Shown here in pieces: positions 25,081 to 33,426 of a DNA stretch of 64,000 nt (position 1 is the stretch's first letter; each line of letters begins with the position of its first letter). The notes beneath the pieces were generated by a model, which was not told where the DNA came from, made no database searches, and saw only the letters and a list, made by a program, of their open reading frames with translations. The DNA comes from Sulfurimonas sp. HSL-3221. Its GTDB lineage: Bacteria > Campylobacterota > Campylobacteria > Campylobacterales > Sulfurimonadaceae. The stretch covers positions 620,001-684,000 of the forward strand of contig NZ_CP087998.1 in assembly GCF_021044585.1 (NCBI RefSeq), in the 5' to 3' direction. Made by a program: the position numbers and the translations under genes.

Positions 25081-26502
25081 ATGAAAAAACTGGCCATTAT
25101 CGGGCGACCGAACGTAGGCAAAAGCTCCTTTTTTAACCGTCTGCTCAAGGAACGCGATGCCATTACGTCGGAGATGGCGGGGACGACGCGCGACGTCAAG
25201 AAAAGGGTCGCCACGGTCCTCGACCGGGAGGTCGAAGTGCTCGATACCGGCGGCCTTGACGAGGGAAGCGAACTCTTTGACAAGGTGCGCGAGAAGTCGA
25301 TCGCGGCCGCCAAGCAGGCGGATATCATCCTGTTCATGGTTGACGGCAAGAACCTGCCGATCGAAGAGGACAAGAAGCTCTTCCACGAACTCGAAGCGAT
25401 GGGCAAGAGCATGGCCCTCGTCGTCAACAAGATCGATAACGACAAGATGAAAGAGAAGGTGTGGGAGTACTACGAGTTCGGTACCCAGACGATCTTCGGC
25501 ATCTCCGTCTCCCACAACCGTTCCATCAACCCGCTGCTCGAGTGGATCGCCAAACAGCTCCCCTACATTCCCAAGGCCGGAGAGCTGGAAGCAGCGGAGC
25601 CGGACATGATGGATGAATTCGACGACCTTCTCGACACTTACATGGAGGAGGACGAGGAAGAGGGCTCCATCTACGACGAGAATGACGAGATGAAAGAGAG
25701 CGACGAGGACCCGAACCATATCAGCGTCGCGATCATCGGCCGGGTCAACGTCGGCAAAAGCTCCCTGCTTAACGCCCTGCTGGGGGAGGAGCGCTCCGTC
25801 GTCAGCGACGTCGCCGGGACGACGATAGACCCCATCGACGAAACGATTGAGCGCGACGACAAGACGATCACCTTCATCGACACGGCCGGTATCCGCAAAC
25901 GCGGCAAGATCGAGGGGATTGAACGCTATGCACTCTACCGTACCCGCACGATGCTCGAGCGCGCAAACCTCGCTCTGCTGGTGCTCGATGCCTCCGAGCC
26001 GTTCCGCGACCTCGACGAGAAGATCGCCGGCCTCATCGATGAGAACCGTCTCGCCTGCATGATCGTACTCAACAAATGGGACAAGGCGCCCAGGGACGAT
26101 TACGACAAGATCGTGCAGCAGGTACGCGACCGTTTCAAGTTTCTGCACTACGCCCCGGTCATCACGGTGTCGGCATTGACGAAGCAGCGCATCCATAAAC
26201 TTTACGACATGATCATCCAGATCAACGACAACTACTCACAGCGTATTACGACGTCGCGGCTCAACGAGGCGCTGGCGTTTGCCATGCGCAAACACCCCAT
26301 CCCGTCGATGCACGGGCAGGTGATCCGTCTGTACTACGCGACGCAGTACGCAACGCGCCCGCCGCAGATCGCGCTCATCATGAACAAGCCCAAGGGGCTG
26401 CACTTCACCTACCGCCGTTTCCTCGCCAACCAGCTGCGTGAGGCTTTCAATTTCGAGGGGACCCCGCTGCTCTTCAAAGCGAAGAAGCGGGGCGAGAAGT
26501 AG
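25081..26502 (+). CDS. der: Ribosome-associated GTPase Der (EngA)
   Basis: Der is a tandem GTPase needed for 50S ribosome assembly. The 473-residue protein has two G domains. The first carries GRPNVGKSSFF (about 7-17), DTGG and NKID; the second carries GRVNVGKSSLL (about 219-229), DTAGIRKRG and NKWD. A C-terminal KH-like domain follows. The acidic linker (EEDEEEGSIYDENDEMKESDED, about 183-204) is long but normal for the family. I use ATG 25081; a TTG directly before it is in frame but unneeded. Confidence 0.96.
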   Translation: MKKLAIIGRPNVGKSSFFNRLLKERDAITSEMAGTTRDVKKRVATVLDREVEVLDTGGLDEGSELFDKVREKSIAAAKQADIILFMVDGKNLPIEEDKKLFHELEAMGKSMALVVNKIDNDKMKEKVWEYYEFGTQTIFGISVSHNRSINPLLEWIAKQLPYIPKAGELEAAEPDMMDEFDDLLDTYMEEDEEEGSIYDENDEMKESDEDPNHISVAIIGRVNVGKSSLLNALLGEERSVVSDVAGTTIDPIDETIERDDKTITFIDTAGIRKRGKIEGIERYALYRTRTMLERANLALLVLDASEPFRDLDEKIAGLIDENRLACMIVLNKWDKAPRDDYDKIVQQVRDRFKFLHYAPVITVSALTKQRIHKLYDMIIQINDNYSQRITTSRLNEALAFAMRKHPIPSMHGQVIRLYYATQYATRPPQIALIMNKPKGLHFTYRRFLANQLREAFNFEGTPLLFKAKKRGEK

Positions 26503-26505
26503 GGC

Positions 26506-27291
26506 TCAGCCTGCCGCCAGAAACAGCGGCTCCTCTTCGACCTGCTGCCGATGGAAGTGCAGCAGTTTCCACTCTCCCTCCATCGTCTCCACAACAGCAG
26601 TACACGACTCCACCCAGTCGCCGCAGTTGAGGTAGTGCACTCCCTCGATGTTGCGGTTCTCCGCTTTATGGATGTGGCCGCAGATGACCCCGTCGAATTC
26701 GCGCCGTTTTGCTTCGGACACAAGAACCTGCTCGTAATCATCAATGAACATTACCGCTTTTTTGACGCTCTGCTTGGCGAAGTTTGAAAGGGACCAGAAG
26801 CGTTTGTAGCCGATCAGGCTGCGGATGCGGTTGATGGGTTTGTTGAGCTTGAGCAGCATTTCGTAACTGATGTCGCCGAACTTCGCCAGCCACTTCTTTG
26901 TCATCGTGATGCTGTCGAAGAAGTCGCCGTGGGTGACGAGGTACTCTTTGCCGTCTGTAGCGGTAAAGTGAAATTCGTTGGTGACCTCGATGTTGTCCCC
27001 CAGCGTCAGGGGGAGAAAGGAGCGGACAAATTCGTCGTGGTTGCCGAGGACATAAACAATTTTGGTCCCCTTGCGGGCGCGGCGCAGCAGTTTCTGGATG
27101 ACGTCGGAGTGCTCCTGCGGCCAGCTCCAGCGGCGGCGAAGCGCCCAGCCGTCGATAATATCGCCGACAAGGAAGAGCTGTTCGCTTTCGAACTCGCGGA
27201 AGAAATCGAGCAGGGCATCGGCCTGGGCGTGGCGGGAACCCAGGTGGATGTCGGAGAGAAAAACGGAACGGTACTGCTTGACGCTGTTATC
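26506..27291 (-). CDS. LpxH-like UDP-2,3-diacylglucosamine diphosphatase (metallophosphoesterase)
   Basis: The 261-residue calcineurin-type phosphoesterase has the metal motifs SDIHLGSRHA (about 14-23), VGDIIDGW (about 42-49), LGNHDEF (about 82-88), THGDFFD (about 121) and GHIHKAE (about 205). It fits COG2908, which includes LpxH/LpxH2 enzymes that cleave UDP-diacylglucosamine to lipid X in lipid A synthesis. Substrate is inferred only. I chose ATG 27291 (MDNSVKQYRSVFLS) over one 45 bases upstream. It ends four bases after der and is divergent from a glycosyltransferase. Confidence 0.8.
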   Translation of the reverse strand, partial: DNSVKQYRSVFLSDIHLGSRHAQADALLDFFREFESEQLFLVGDIIDGWALRRRWSWPQEHSDVIQKLLRRARKGTKIVYVLGNHDEFVRSFLPLTLGDNIEVTNEFHFTATDGKEYLVTHGDFFDSITMTKKWLAKFGDISYEMLLKLNKPINRIRSLIGYKRFWSLSNFAKQSVKKAVMFIDDYEQVLVSEAKRREFDGVICGHIHKAENRNIEGVHYLNCGDWVESCTAVVETMEGEWKLLHFHRQQVEEEPLFLAAG

Positions 27292-27333
27292 CATTTGTGT
27301 CACTTTCGTTTGGTTTGTGAAACCATACTCCAC

Positions 27334-27339
27334 CATAAT
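27334..27339 (+). promoter_or_regulatory. -10 box of the glycosyltransferase gene
   Basis: CATAAT lies 6 bases before the ATG at 27346 in the short divergent spacer. This is another case in which the transcript should start at or next to the start codon. Confidence 0.4.
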
Positions 27340-27345
27340 TGCGAA

Positions 27346-28497
27346 ATGGATACAACAGTATTACTGATCAGCGACACGGTCTACGACGCCAACGGGGTGT
27401 CGCGTTTCATCCAGGATATGGCCGCACAGTCCCGTCAGAGGGACGGCCGTTTCTCGGTATTGAGCGCTTCGCCGCTTGGCGGGGAGGAGGTTGAGAGCAA
27501 CATCGTCAACCTCAGGCCCTTCTGGTATGTCCGAATGCCCTTTTACCGGGAGCAGTTCCTCACCATCGTCCCGCCGTGGATGCAGATGTACCGCTACGTC
27601 AAGGCGGCATCGCCGGATGTTATCCACATCTCGACGCCGGGACCGCTGGGGATTTGCGCCATGCTTATTGCCAAGCGGTGCGGCATCCCGGTGGCAGGGA
27701 CCTACCATACGGATTTTCCCTCCTACATCCGCAAGCAGATCAAGCTGGAGATGGCCGAAGCGGTGACGCGGCGCTTCATGCGGTTCTTCTTTCACCGGAT
27801 GCAGCGGGTATTCTCCCGTTCGCAGCACTATATGGAGGTACTGGAGCGGGAACTGAAAATGGAAGAACGAAAACTGCGCTTCCTGCCGCCGGGGAGCAAT
27901 ACGGAACGCTTCTCCCCCCGTCACCGGGACCCGGCGGTCTGGCCCCGATTCGACATTCCCGTCGACACGCTTAAGATCCTCTACGTCGGCAGGCTCAGCG
28001 TCGAAAAGAACTTCCTTTTTGTCGTCGATCTCTTCGAGACCCTGCAACGCACCTGTGACGTGCCGCTCTCCCTGATCGTCGTCGGGGAGGGGAGCCTGGC
28101 CGAGAGCGTGAGCCGGCGGCGCAACAGCCACATCCACCTGCTGGGTCTTCAGGGCGGTTCGGATCTCTCGGCCCTCTATGCTTCCTCGGACCTGATGCTG
28201 TTCGCCTCCGTCACCGAAACGCTGGGGCAGGTCGTGATGGAAGCGCAGGCATCCGGGCTTCCCTGCATTGTCAGCGACCAGGGGGGCGTGACCGACACCG
28301 TGGCACACGGCAAAACGGGCTACTGTCTCAGTGTCGAGGATGACGACGAGTGGCAAAGCAACGCTAAAACGATGATTGAGAGCAGTGTGTTGCGTCAACA
28401 GATGGGTATGGCCGGCTGGCAGCGGATGCAGGAACGCTCCATCGCACAGACCTATGAGCGCTTTATGCAGGCGCATGATGAAATTGTTAAGCATTAA
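27346..28497 (+). CDS. GT4-family glycosyltransferase
   Basis: The 383-residue protein is a GT-B retaining glycosyltransferase. The N-terminal domain begins TTVLLISDTVYDANGVSRF and contains GTYHTDFPSYI. The C-terminal domain has KILYVGRLSVEKNF and the EX7E donor motif ETLGQVVME (about residues 287-295), with a VSDQGG segment near 305. The closest remembered relatives transfer sugars to lipids (mannosyl- or sulfoquinovosyl-transferase type), so a glycolipid role is likely given the divergent LpxH-like gene. The stop codon lies inside the first unit of a heptamer repeat. Confidence 0.82.
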   Translation: MDTTVLLISDTVYDANGVSRFIQDMAAQSRQRDGRFSVLSASPLGGEEVESNIVNLRPFWYVRMPFYREQFLTIVPPWMQMYRYVKAASPDVIHISTPGPLGICAMLIAKRCGIPVAGTYHTDFPSYIRKQIKLEMAEAVTRRFMRFFFHRMQRVFSRSQHYMEVLERELKMEERKLRFLPPGSNTERFSPRHRDPAVWPRFDIPVDTLKILYVGRLSVEKNFLFVVDLFETLQRTCDVPLSLIVVGEGSLAESVSRRRNSHIHLLGLQGGSDLSALYASSDLMLFASVTETLGQVVMEAQASGLPCIVSDQGGVTDTVAHGKTGYCLSVEDDDEWQSNAKTMIESSVLRQQMGMAGWQRMQERSIAQTYERFMQAHDEIVKH

Positions 28498-28535
28498 GAG
28501 TTAAGAGTTAAGAGTTAAGAGTTAAGAGTTAAGAG
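28494..28535. repeat. Six tandem copies of the heptamer TTAAGAG
   Basis: Six perfect head-to-tail copies of TTAAGAG occupy 42 bases. The glycosyltransferase stop codon TAA lies inside the first copy, so copy-number change would leave the protein intact but alter the 3' end of the mRNA. No other copy of the array was noticed in the window. Confidence 0.9.
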
Positions 28536-28700
28536 CGCGCAGCGCTGAGAGCGCAAGGCGCGAGAGCACCCCAAGGGCACTTCCTCCGGGCGCTTAGCGC
28601 TGAGGAAAACCCAGTATGCGCGCCCTGAGCGAAGCGAAGAAGTCCCCTTCGGGGGATTAGCGCAGTCGGAGGGGCTTTTGCTCCTTCGACGTACTGTTGG
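28536..28700. repeat. Two opposed members of the intergenic repeat family
   Basis: The 207-base gap between the glycosyltransferase and the peroxiredoxin genes has no gene. Bases 28568-28593 are the reverse complement of 10740-10766 with one base deleted. Further on, AAGTCCCCTTCGGGGGATTA and GCAGTCGGAGGGGCTTTT (about 28639-28679) form a shortened copy in the other orientation. The two halves could pair into a long hairpin between these convergent genes. Confidence 0.65.
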
Positions 28701-28704
28701 TATA

Positions 28705-29301
28705 TTAGAGCTCTTCGGAGTGTTTTGCGAGGTAGTCGGCAACACCGGCAGTGTCGGCTTTCATACCTTCGTCACCCTTGTTCCAACCTGCAGGACAGAC
28801 TTCGCCGTGCTCGTTCGTGAAGAGCATTGTGTCGACCATACGCAGCATCTCGTCGATGTTACGGCCGAGCGGGAGGTCGTTGATGACAGCGTGGCGGACC
28901 GTACCGTCTGTGTCGATCAGGAAAGAGCCGCGCAGTGCAACGCCGCCGTCGAGCAGAACGTCATAAGCTTTGGAGATCTCTTTGGTGAGGTCAGCGACGA
29001 GCGGGTAGCGGACCTGGCCGATACCGCCGTTTTCAACCGGCGTGTTTTTCCACGCGAAGTGGCTGAACTGGGAGTCGATGGAAACGCCGATAACGTTGAC
29101 GCCGCGATCTTGGAACTCCTGGAGGCGGTGGTCAAATGCGATGATCTCTGACGGGCAAACAAACGTAAAGTCCAGCGGGTAGAAGAAAAGGACGGTACCT
29201 TTTTCACCGAAGTTTTCGTAGAGGTTGAAGTTGTCGACGATCTGGTTGTCGCCGAGGACGGTAGTCGCGGTAAAGTCCGGTGCTTTTTGTGTAACGAGCA
29301 T
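28705..29301 (-). CDS. Typical 2-Cys peroxiredoxin (AhpC/TSA)
   Basis: The 198-residue peroxiredoxin reduces hydrogen peroxide and organic peroxides. The peroxidatic cysteine is in DFTFVCPSEI (about residue 48) and the resolving cysteine in GEVCPAGWNKG (about 169). The GGIG segment and a C-terminal tail ending YLAKHSEEL are as in oxidation-sensitive types. I start at ATG 29301 (MLVTQKAPDFTATTV), which aligns with the family; an upstream frame of 11 codons is not needed. Its upstream region is AT-rich but I could not define an operator. Confidence 0.94.
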   Translation of the reverse strand: MLVTQKAPDFTATTVLGDNQIVDNFNLYENFGEKGTVLFFYPLDFTFVCPSEIIAFDHRLQEFQDRGVNVIGVSIDSQFSHFAWKNTPVENGGIGQVRYPLVADLTKEISKAYDVLLDGGVALRGSFLIDTDGTVRHAVINDLPLGRNIDEMLRMVDTMLFTNEHGEVCPAGWNKGDEGMKADTAGVADYLAKHSEEL

Positions 29302-29710
29302 GGTTGAAACTCCTGTTTTTATGGGTGTAAACACACGGCTGAAACCAGTGGAACGTTTCAGCCGTGCGGTTGACAGTGCACATTCTATTCAAATACTCTT
29401 TTAAAAAAAATTATCGTTTAGAGGCGGTGCATTCGCTTTAAAAATGCTTCAGCACAGCGTTGCTGGTTCCGCATATGCATTGGGGCAGATCGGGTACGAC
29501 ACGCGCCGTTCCGATACGGAATGTGTTGCGAAAAACTTAAAAAAAGCACAGGCAAACCCGCGTACATCCATGTATAGGGTTTTGGAAGTGCCCTTTGGCT
29601 ATACTTCGATGATTTTTAGCTTTTTGCTATCTTTCATCAACTGGGCACCTCATAAGCTCCTCGAGATGACGGGGGTTTTTGAGGTGCCGATTTTACGATA
29701 AAGGAAAGAT
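29302..29710. other. Long gap before metK; one doubtful small frame
   Basis: This 409-base gap separates the divergent peroxiredoxin and metK genes. An open frame at 29444-29701 (plus, 85 codons) contains a SAYALGQIGYD stretch, faintly like PatA/PatG-type proteins, and one hydrophobic segment, but it has no ribosome site and ordinary composition. It may be a gene remnant or chance. The last 130 bases instead contain pairing segments (see the metK leader entry). Nothing else could be supported. Confidence 0.35.
29588..29688 (+). promoter_or_regulatory. Candidate structured leader of metK
   Basis: GGCACCTCA (29644-29652) and TGAGGTGCC (29680-29688) form a perfect 9-bp stem ending 22 bases before the metK start. 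The left arm overlaps GGGCAC (29643-29648), which can instead pair with GTGCCC (29588-29593). Two exclusive pairings just upstream of the SAM synthetase gene look like a leader switch. I do not recognise any known SAM riboswitch class. The evidence is pairing only. Confidence 0.4.
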
Positions 29711-30868
29711 GTGTCTAAAGAGTATATTTTTACTTCCGAATCCGTCACTGAAGGACATCCGGACAAGATGGCCGACCAGATCAGCGATGCGATCTTAGAC
29801 GATATTATTTCAAAAGACCCCAATTCCCACGTTGCCTGCGAAACCCTCGTTTCCAATGGATTCTGCGTTATTGCTGGCGAATTGAAAACCCATGCGTATA
29901 CCCCGATGCAGGATATCGTGCGCAACGTTGTCAAAGAGATCGGATACACGGACTCCACCTACGGGTTCGACCACCGCTCCGCCGCGGTGCTTAACGCCAT
30001 CGGCGAGCAGTCCCCGGAGATTGACCAGGGCGTCTCCCGCGAAGGCGGTGAGATCGGTGCGGGAGACCAGGGGCTGATGTTCGGCTACGCCTGCCGCGAA
30101 ACCGACGTTTTGATGCCGCTGCCGATCTACCTGGCGCACCGCATTACCGAGCGGCTCGCCGAAGCGCGCAAAGAGGGGATCATCCCCTACCTGCGTCCCG
30201 ACGGCAAGGCCCAGGTCAGCGTCCGCTATATTGACGGCAAACCCGTCAGCGTCGAAACGGTCGTCGTCTCGACCCAGCACCATGAGAACATCCCGCAGGA
30301 GCAGATCCACAACGATGTGATCGAAGCAGTGATCAAGCATGTTATCCCTGCCGATCTTCTCAGTGAGGATATTGTCTACCATATCAACCCGACCGGCTCC
30401 TTCGTCGTCGGGGGACCGCAGGGCGATGCCGGCCTCACCGGGCGTAAGATCATCGTTGATACCTACGGCGGTTCCTGTCCGCACGGCGGGGGCGCATTCA
30501 GCGGGAAAGACCCGACCAAGGTCGACCGCTCCGCGGCCTATGCGGCGCGTTATGTCGCTAAGAACCTTGTCGCTTCCGGTGCCTGTGAGCGCGCCACGAT
30601 CCAGGTCGCCTATGCGATCGGTGTCGTCGAGCCGATCTCGATCATGGTCGACACCCACGGTACGGCCGTCGTGGACGAAGAAAAGATCGAAGCCTGTGTC
30701 CGCGAACTCTTCGACCTGACACCGAAAGGGATTATCGAGACCCTCGACCTGCTGCGTCCGATCTACCGCAAAACGGCCGCCTACGGCCACTTCGGCCGGG
30801 AACTTCCCGAATTTACCTGGGAGAAGACCGACAAAGCCGAAGCGATCCGCGCCTACCTCGGATTCTAA
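29711..30868 (+). CDS. metK: S-adenosylmethionine synthetase
   Basis: MetK makes SAM from methionine and ATP. The 385-residue protein carries [21 protein letters not shown] (about 7-27), the [13 protein letters not shown] motif (about 116-128) and the P-loop-like [19 protein letters not shown] (about 258-276). The start is GTG at 29711 with an AAGGA site five bases upstream. It supplies the methyl donor for RsmG and the OvoA methyltransferase domain encoded in this window. The upstream region may be a regulatory leader. Confidence 0.97.
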   Translation: MSKEYIFTSESVTEGHPDKMADQISDAILDDIISKDPNSHVACETLVSNGFCVIAGELKTHAYTPMQDIVRNVVKEIGYTDSTYGFDHRSAAVLNAIGEQSPEIDQGVSREGGEIGAGDQGLMFGYACRETDVLMPLPIYLAHRITERLAEARKEGIIPYLRPDGKAQVSVRYIDGKPVSVETVVVSTQHHENIPQEQIHNDVIEAVIKHVIPADLLSEDIVYHINPTGSFVVGGPQGDAGLTGRKIIVDTYGGSCPHGGGAFSGKDPTKVDRSAAYAARYVAKNLVASGACERATIQVAYAIGVVEPISIMVDTHGTAVVDEEKIEACVRELFDLTPKGIIETLDLLRPIYRKTAAYGHFGRELPEFTWEKTDKAEAIRAYLGF

Positions 30869-31059
30869 GCGGCAAAACTCACGGGAAACGGCGGTGCAGA
30901 AACGGCCGTTTTCCCCGCCATACACGCCGTTTTGCCCATTTTTCCTGTTACCAATCTTCAGTCCTATTTTTGCACGACCATTTCAGCCCCATTTTTTAGG
31001 AATCATTAAAGTTCTTTCGCTAAACTTTTTTCACATCTACCATAATTGAAGGAGAAAAT

Positions 31060-31344
31060 ATGGCAGTATTGATTAACGACACATGTATCAACTGTGGTGC
31101 CTGTATTGACGAATGCCCGGTTGAGGCGATCGTAGACGAGGACGATAACCCGACGGGTGAAGAGATCTATTACGTTTACGGCGACAAATGTGTTGAATGT
31201 GTTGGCCACCATGATGAGCCGGCATGTGCAACTGCTTGTCCGACCGAAGGATGTATTGTTTGGGACGCAGTCGGCGAAAGCCCGTCTCACCGCGATGACA
31301 TCTCAGACGACATGCGCAGCGACCACACACCGGTTGTTGAGTAA
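31060..31344 (+). CDS. 2[4Fe-4S] ferredoxin
   Basis: The 94-residue ferredoxin has two cluster motifs: CINCGACIDECP (about 9-20) and CVEC...CATACPTEGC (about 45-67), where an eight-residue insert (VGHHDEPA) separates the second pair of cysteines. This is the YfhL/Chromatium type that binds two [4Fe-4S] clusters of low potential. It is a likely electron donor for enzymes such as IspG, but no partner is adjacent. The acidic C-terminal tail (HRDDISDDMRSDHTPVVE) is unremarkable. A GGAGAA ribosome site precedes the ATG. Confidence 0.92.
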   Translation: MAVLINDTCINCGACIDECPVEAIVDEDDNPTGEEIYYVYGDKCVECVGHHDEPACATACPTEGCIVWDAVGESPSHRDDISDDMRSDHTPVVE

Positions 31345-31364
31345 TCGATTAAAATAATGTACCC

Positions 31365-31382
31365 TTGCGCCTTCGGGCGCAA
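31365..31382 (+). terminator. UUCG-loop hairpin after the ferredoxin gene
   Basis: TTGCGCC-TTCG-GGCGCAA is a perfect 7-bp stem with a stable UUCG tetraloop, 20 bases after the ferredoxin stop. The following CCCTTCTTC has only a weak U-run, so termination may be partial. Confidence 0.65.
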
Positions 31383-31443
31383 CCCTTCTTCACCAATTCT
31401 CCAAAAAAATTCCCATTTCATTAGAATCAGATCTTTTTTTTGC

Positions 31444-31449
31444 TATAAT
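31444..31449 (+). promoter_or_regulatory. -10 box of the ndk operon
   Basis: TATAAT lies 35 bases before the ndk ATG, after an AT-rich stretch, and would start the ndk-yceD-rpmF-plsX-fabH transcript. A TAGGAG ribosome site precedes ndk. Confidence 0.6.
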
Positions 31450-31484
31450 TCCACCCTATTTTTGACTACTATAGGAGATACCGA

Positions 31485-31898
31485 ATGGAACAAACACTGT
31501 CCATCATTAAGCCGGATGCCGTAGCAAAGGGTGTCGTCGGCAAGATTCTTGATCGTTTTGAAAGCAATGGTCTGCGCGTCGCTGCAACGAAAATGCTGCA
31601 GCTTTCCCGCAAAGACGCTCAGGATTTCTATGCCGTTCACAAAGAGCGCCCTTTCTTCACTGACCTGGTCGAGTTCATGGTCAGCGGCCCGGTGGTGGTC
31701 AGCGTTCTTGAAGGTGAAAACGCCGTAGCCAAAAATCGTGACCTGATGGGCGCGACAAACCCGCAGGAAGCGGCGGCGGGCACGATCCGCGCCGATTTCG
31801 CGGAAAACATCGACGCCAATGCGGTTCACGGCAGCGACTCTCTTGAGAACGCTGAGATCGAAATTCGCTTCTTCTTCGCACAGAGAGAGATCTCCTAA
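31485..31898 (+). CDS. ndk: Nucleoside diphosphate kinase
   Basis: Ndk transfers phosphate between nucleoside tri- and diphosphates through a phosphohistidine. The 137-residue protein begins [19 protein letters not shown], has the [18 protein letters not shown] segment, and carries the active-site histidine in NAVHGSDS (about residue 114). Length and motifs are typical. The next gene follows after five bases, so ndk leads an operon that continues into ribosomal protein and fatty-acid genes. Confidence 0.97.
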   Translation: MEQTLSIIKPDAVAKGVVGKILDRFESNGLRVAATKMLQLSRKDAQDFYAVHKERPFFTDLVEFMVSGPVVVSVLEGENAVAKNRDLMGATNPQEAAAGTIRADFAENIDANAVHGSDSLENAEIEIRFFFAQREIS

Positions 31899-31903
31899 CG
31901 CAG

Positions 31904-32251
31904 ATGAACATCCCGTTTCGTCGCGTCACAGCCGACCCCCAGCCCTTCGTTCTGGAGAAGAACGGTGCACGGTTAGAGGGGACGCTGCGCAAGTATCGCA
32001 GCGGTCTGGTACTGCTCGAAGCGACGATGCAGGGGAGTCTTGACGTAGATTGCTATCTCTGCGGCGATTCCTTTGCTATAATGCCGGATGAAAAAGTCGA
32101 ATTTCTGATTTCTGACGGTGTTTTTCATGGTCAGGATGAAACCTATGATGTGGTCGAGATGCATGATGGCACCATCGACCTCGACGAAGTGTTCGATTCG
32201 GAAATCGCTTTGATCGAAAGCGATTATCACGCCTGCCCCAACTGCAGGTAA
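31904..32251 (+). CDS. YceD family protein (DUF177)
   Basis: The 115-residue protein matches the YceD/DUF177 family: a strand-rich domain with CYLCGD (about 47-52) near the middle and a closing HACPNC pair of cysteines. In bacteria generally it is encoded directly before rpmF, as here, and has been linked to 23S rRNA synthesis or processing. The four cysteines could bind zinc. It is shorter than the E. coli protein but of usual length for Campylobacterota. Confidence 0.85.
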   Translation: MNIPFRRVTADPQPFVLEKNGARLEGTLRKYRSGLVLLEATMQGSLDVDCYLCGDSFAIMPDEKVEFLISDGVFHGQDETYDVVEMHDGTIDLDEVFDSEIALIESDYHACPNCR

Positions 32252-32272
32252 TCTACAAAGAAAGGAAATAAC

Positions 32273-32422
32273 ATGGCAGTACCTAAGAGACGCGTATCCC
32301 ACACGCGTGCAGCAAAACGCCGCACCCACTACAAAATCAAACTGGCACGTCCGGTCAAAGACAGTGACGGCACTTACAAAATGCCGCACCATGTCAATCC
32401 GACAACCGGCGAGTATAAATAA
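32273..32422 (+). CDS. rpmF: 50S ribosomal protein L32
   Basis: The 49-residue protein begins [20 protein letters not shown], the diagnostic L32 start, and ends [11 protein letters not shown]. The zinc-binding cysteines of some L32 proteins are absent. An AAAGGAAA ribosome site lies upstream. The stop codon abuts the TTG start of plsX with no spacer, an arrangement that should couple their translation. Confidence 0.96.
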   Translation: MAVPKRRVSHTRAAKRRTHYKIKLARPVKDSDGTYKMPHHVNPTTGEYK

Positions 32423-33415
32423 TTGAAGGTCAAAATCGCGATTGACGCGATGGGTGGGGACTTCGGTCCCGAGCCTATTGTCAAAGGAACGATTGCGGCA
32501 CTGAAGCATTACCGTTTTGAGCCGATCCTTGTCGGAAAGAAAGAGGAGATTTTGCCTTTGATTCCGGGCGGGTTCAAAGACAAGATTTCGATTGTCGAAG
32601 CGGAGGATGTCATTGCGATGTCCGATGCGGCGACCGATGCGCTCAAGCGCAAAGAGAGCTCCATCTACAAAGCGGTCGATCTGGTCCGCAACGGTGAAGC
32701 CGACGGCGTCGTCTCCGCAGGGCATAGCGGCGCGACCATGTCGGTAGCGACCCTGCGCCTCGGACGTCTTAAGCACGTCCTGCGTCCGGCGCTGGTGACG
32801 TTGATGCCGAACAAGAACAAGAAGCGTACCGTGCTGCTTGACGTCGGCGCCAACGTCGACTGCAAACCGGAGCATTTGGCCCAGTTCGCGGTGATGGGGA
32901 GCTGTTACGCCCATGATATGTGGGCGATTACCCTCCCGACCGTCGGCCTCCTGGCCAACGGCGAAGAGGAGACCAAGGGTAACGACGTGACGAAGGGAGC
33001 CTTCCAGAAGCTTCGCGGCATGGAGGGGTTCGTCGGCAATGTCGAAGGACGCGATATCTTCAACGGTTCCGTCGACGTCGTCGTCTGCGACGGTTTCATC
33101 GGGAACCTTGTCCTTAAGTCTTCCGAAGGGGTTGCGAGTACGATCACGCACCTGATCAAGGACTATATCCGCAAATCGCCCATCGCGATCACGGGCGCGC
33201 TCCTGATGCGGAAGGTCTTCAAGCTTCTGAAAAAAGAGCTTGATTATGCCGAAGTCGGCGGGGCTCCGCTGATCGGGGTCAAGGGGTGCGCCATCGTCAG
33301 CCACGGCAAAAGCAACTCCAAAGCGATTAAAAACGCGATCAAACAGGCGATCGACTTCGTCGATACCGGGGTCAACGTTCACATTGAACGCGCCCTGGAT
33401 GCCACTGCCAAGTAA
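32423..33415 (+). CDS. plsX: Phosphate acyltransferase PlsX
   Basis: PlsX makes acyl-phosphate from acyl-ACP for phospholipid synthesis. The 330-residue protein begins [22 protein letters not shown] and has the SAGHSGATM segment (about 98-106), family-specific. The start is TTG, immediately after the rpmF stop; the next ATG lies inside the conserved DAMGGD motif and cannot be the start. The yceD-rpmF-plsX-fabH order is classical. Confidence 0.96.
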   Translation: MKVKIAIDAMGGDFGPEPIVKGTIAALKHYRFEPILVGKKEEILPLIPGGFKDKISIVEAEDVIAMSDAATDALKRKESSIYKAVDLVRNGEADGVVSAGHSGATMSVATLRLGRLKHVLRPALVTLMPNKNKKRTVLLDVGANVDCKPEHLAQFAVMGSCYAHDMWAITLPTVGLLANGEEETKGNDVTKGAFQKLRGMEGFVGNVEGRDIFNGSVDVVVCDGFIGNLVLKSSEGVASTITHLIKDYIRKSPIAITGALLMRKVFKLLKKELDYAEVGGAPLIGVKGCAIVSHGKSNSKAIKNAIKQAIDFVDTGVNVHIERALDATAK

Positions 33416-33426
33416 AAGGACAAGCC

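Noticed and set aside
28494-28535. TTAAGAG array as a CRISPR-like element
   Set aside because: Units are 7 bases with no spacers, so it is a simple tandem repeat.
29444-29701. An 85-codon frame before metK containing SAYALGQIGYD
   Set aside because: Faint resemblance to PatA/PatG-type proteins is too short to trust. There is no ribosome site, and the same bases contain paired leader arms. Kept only as a note in the gap entry.
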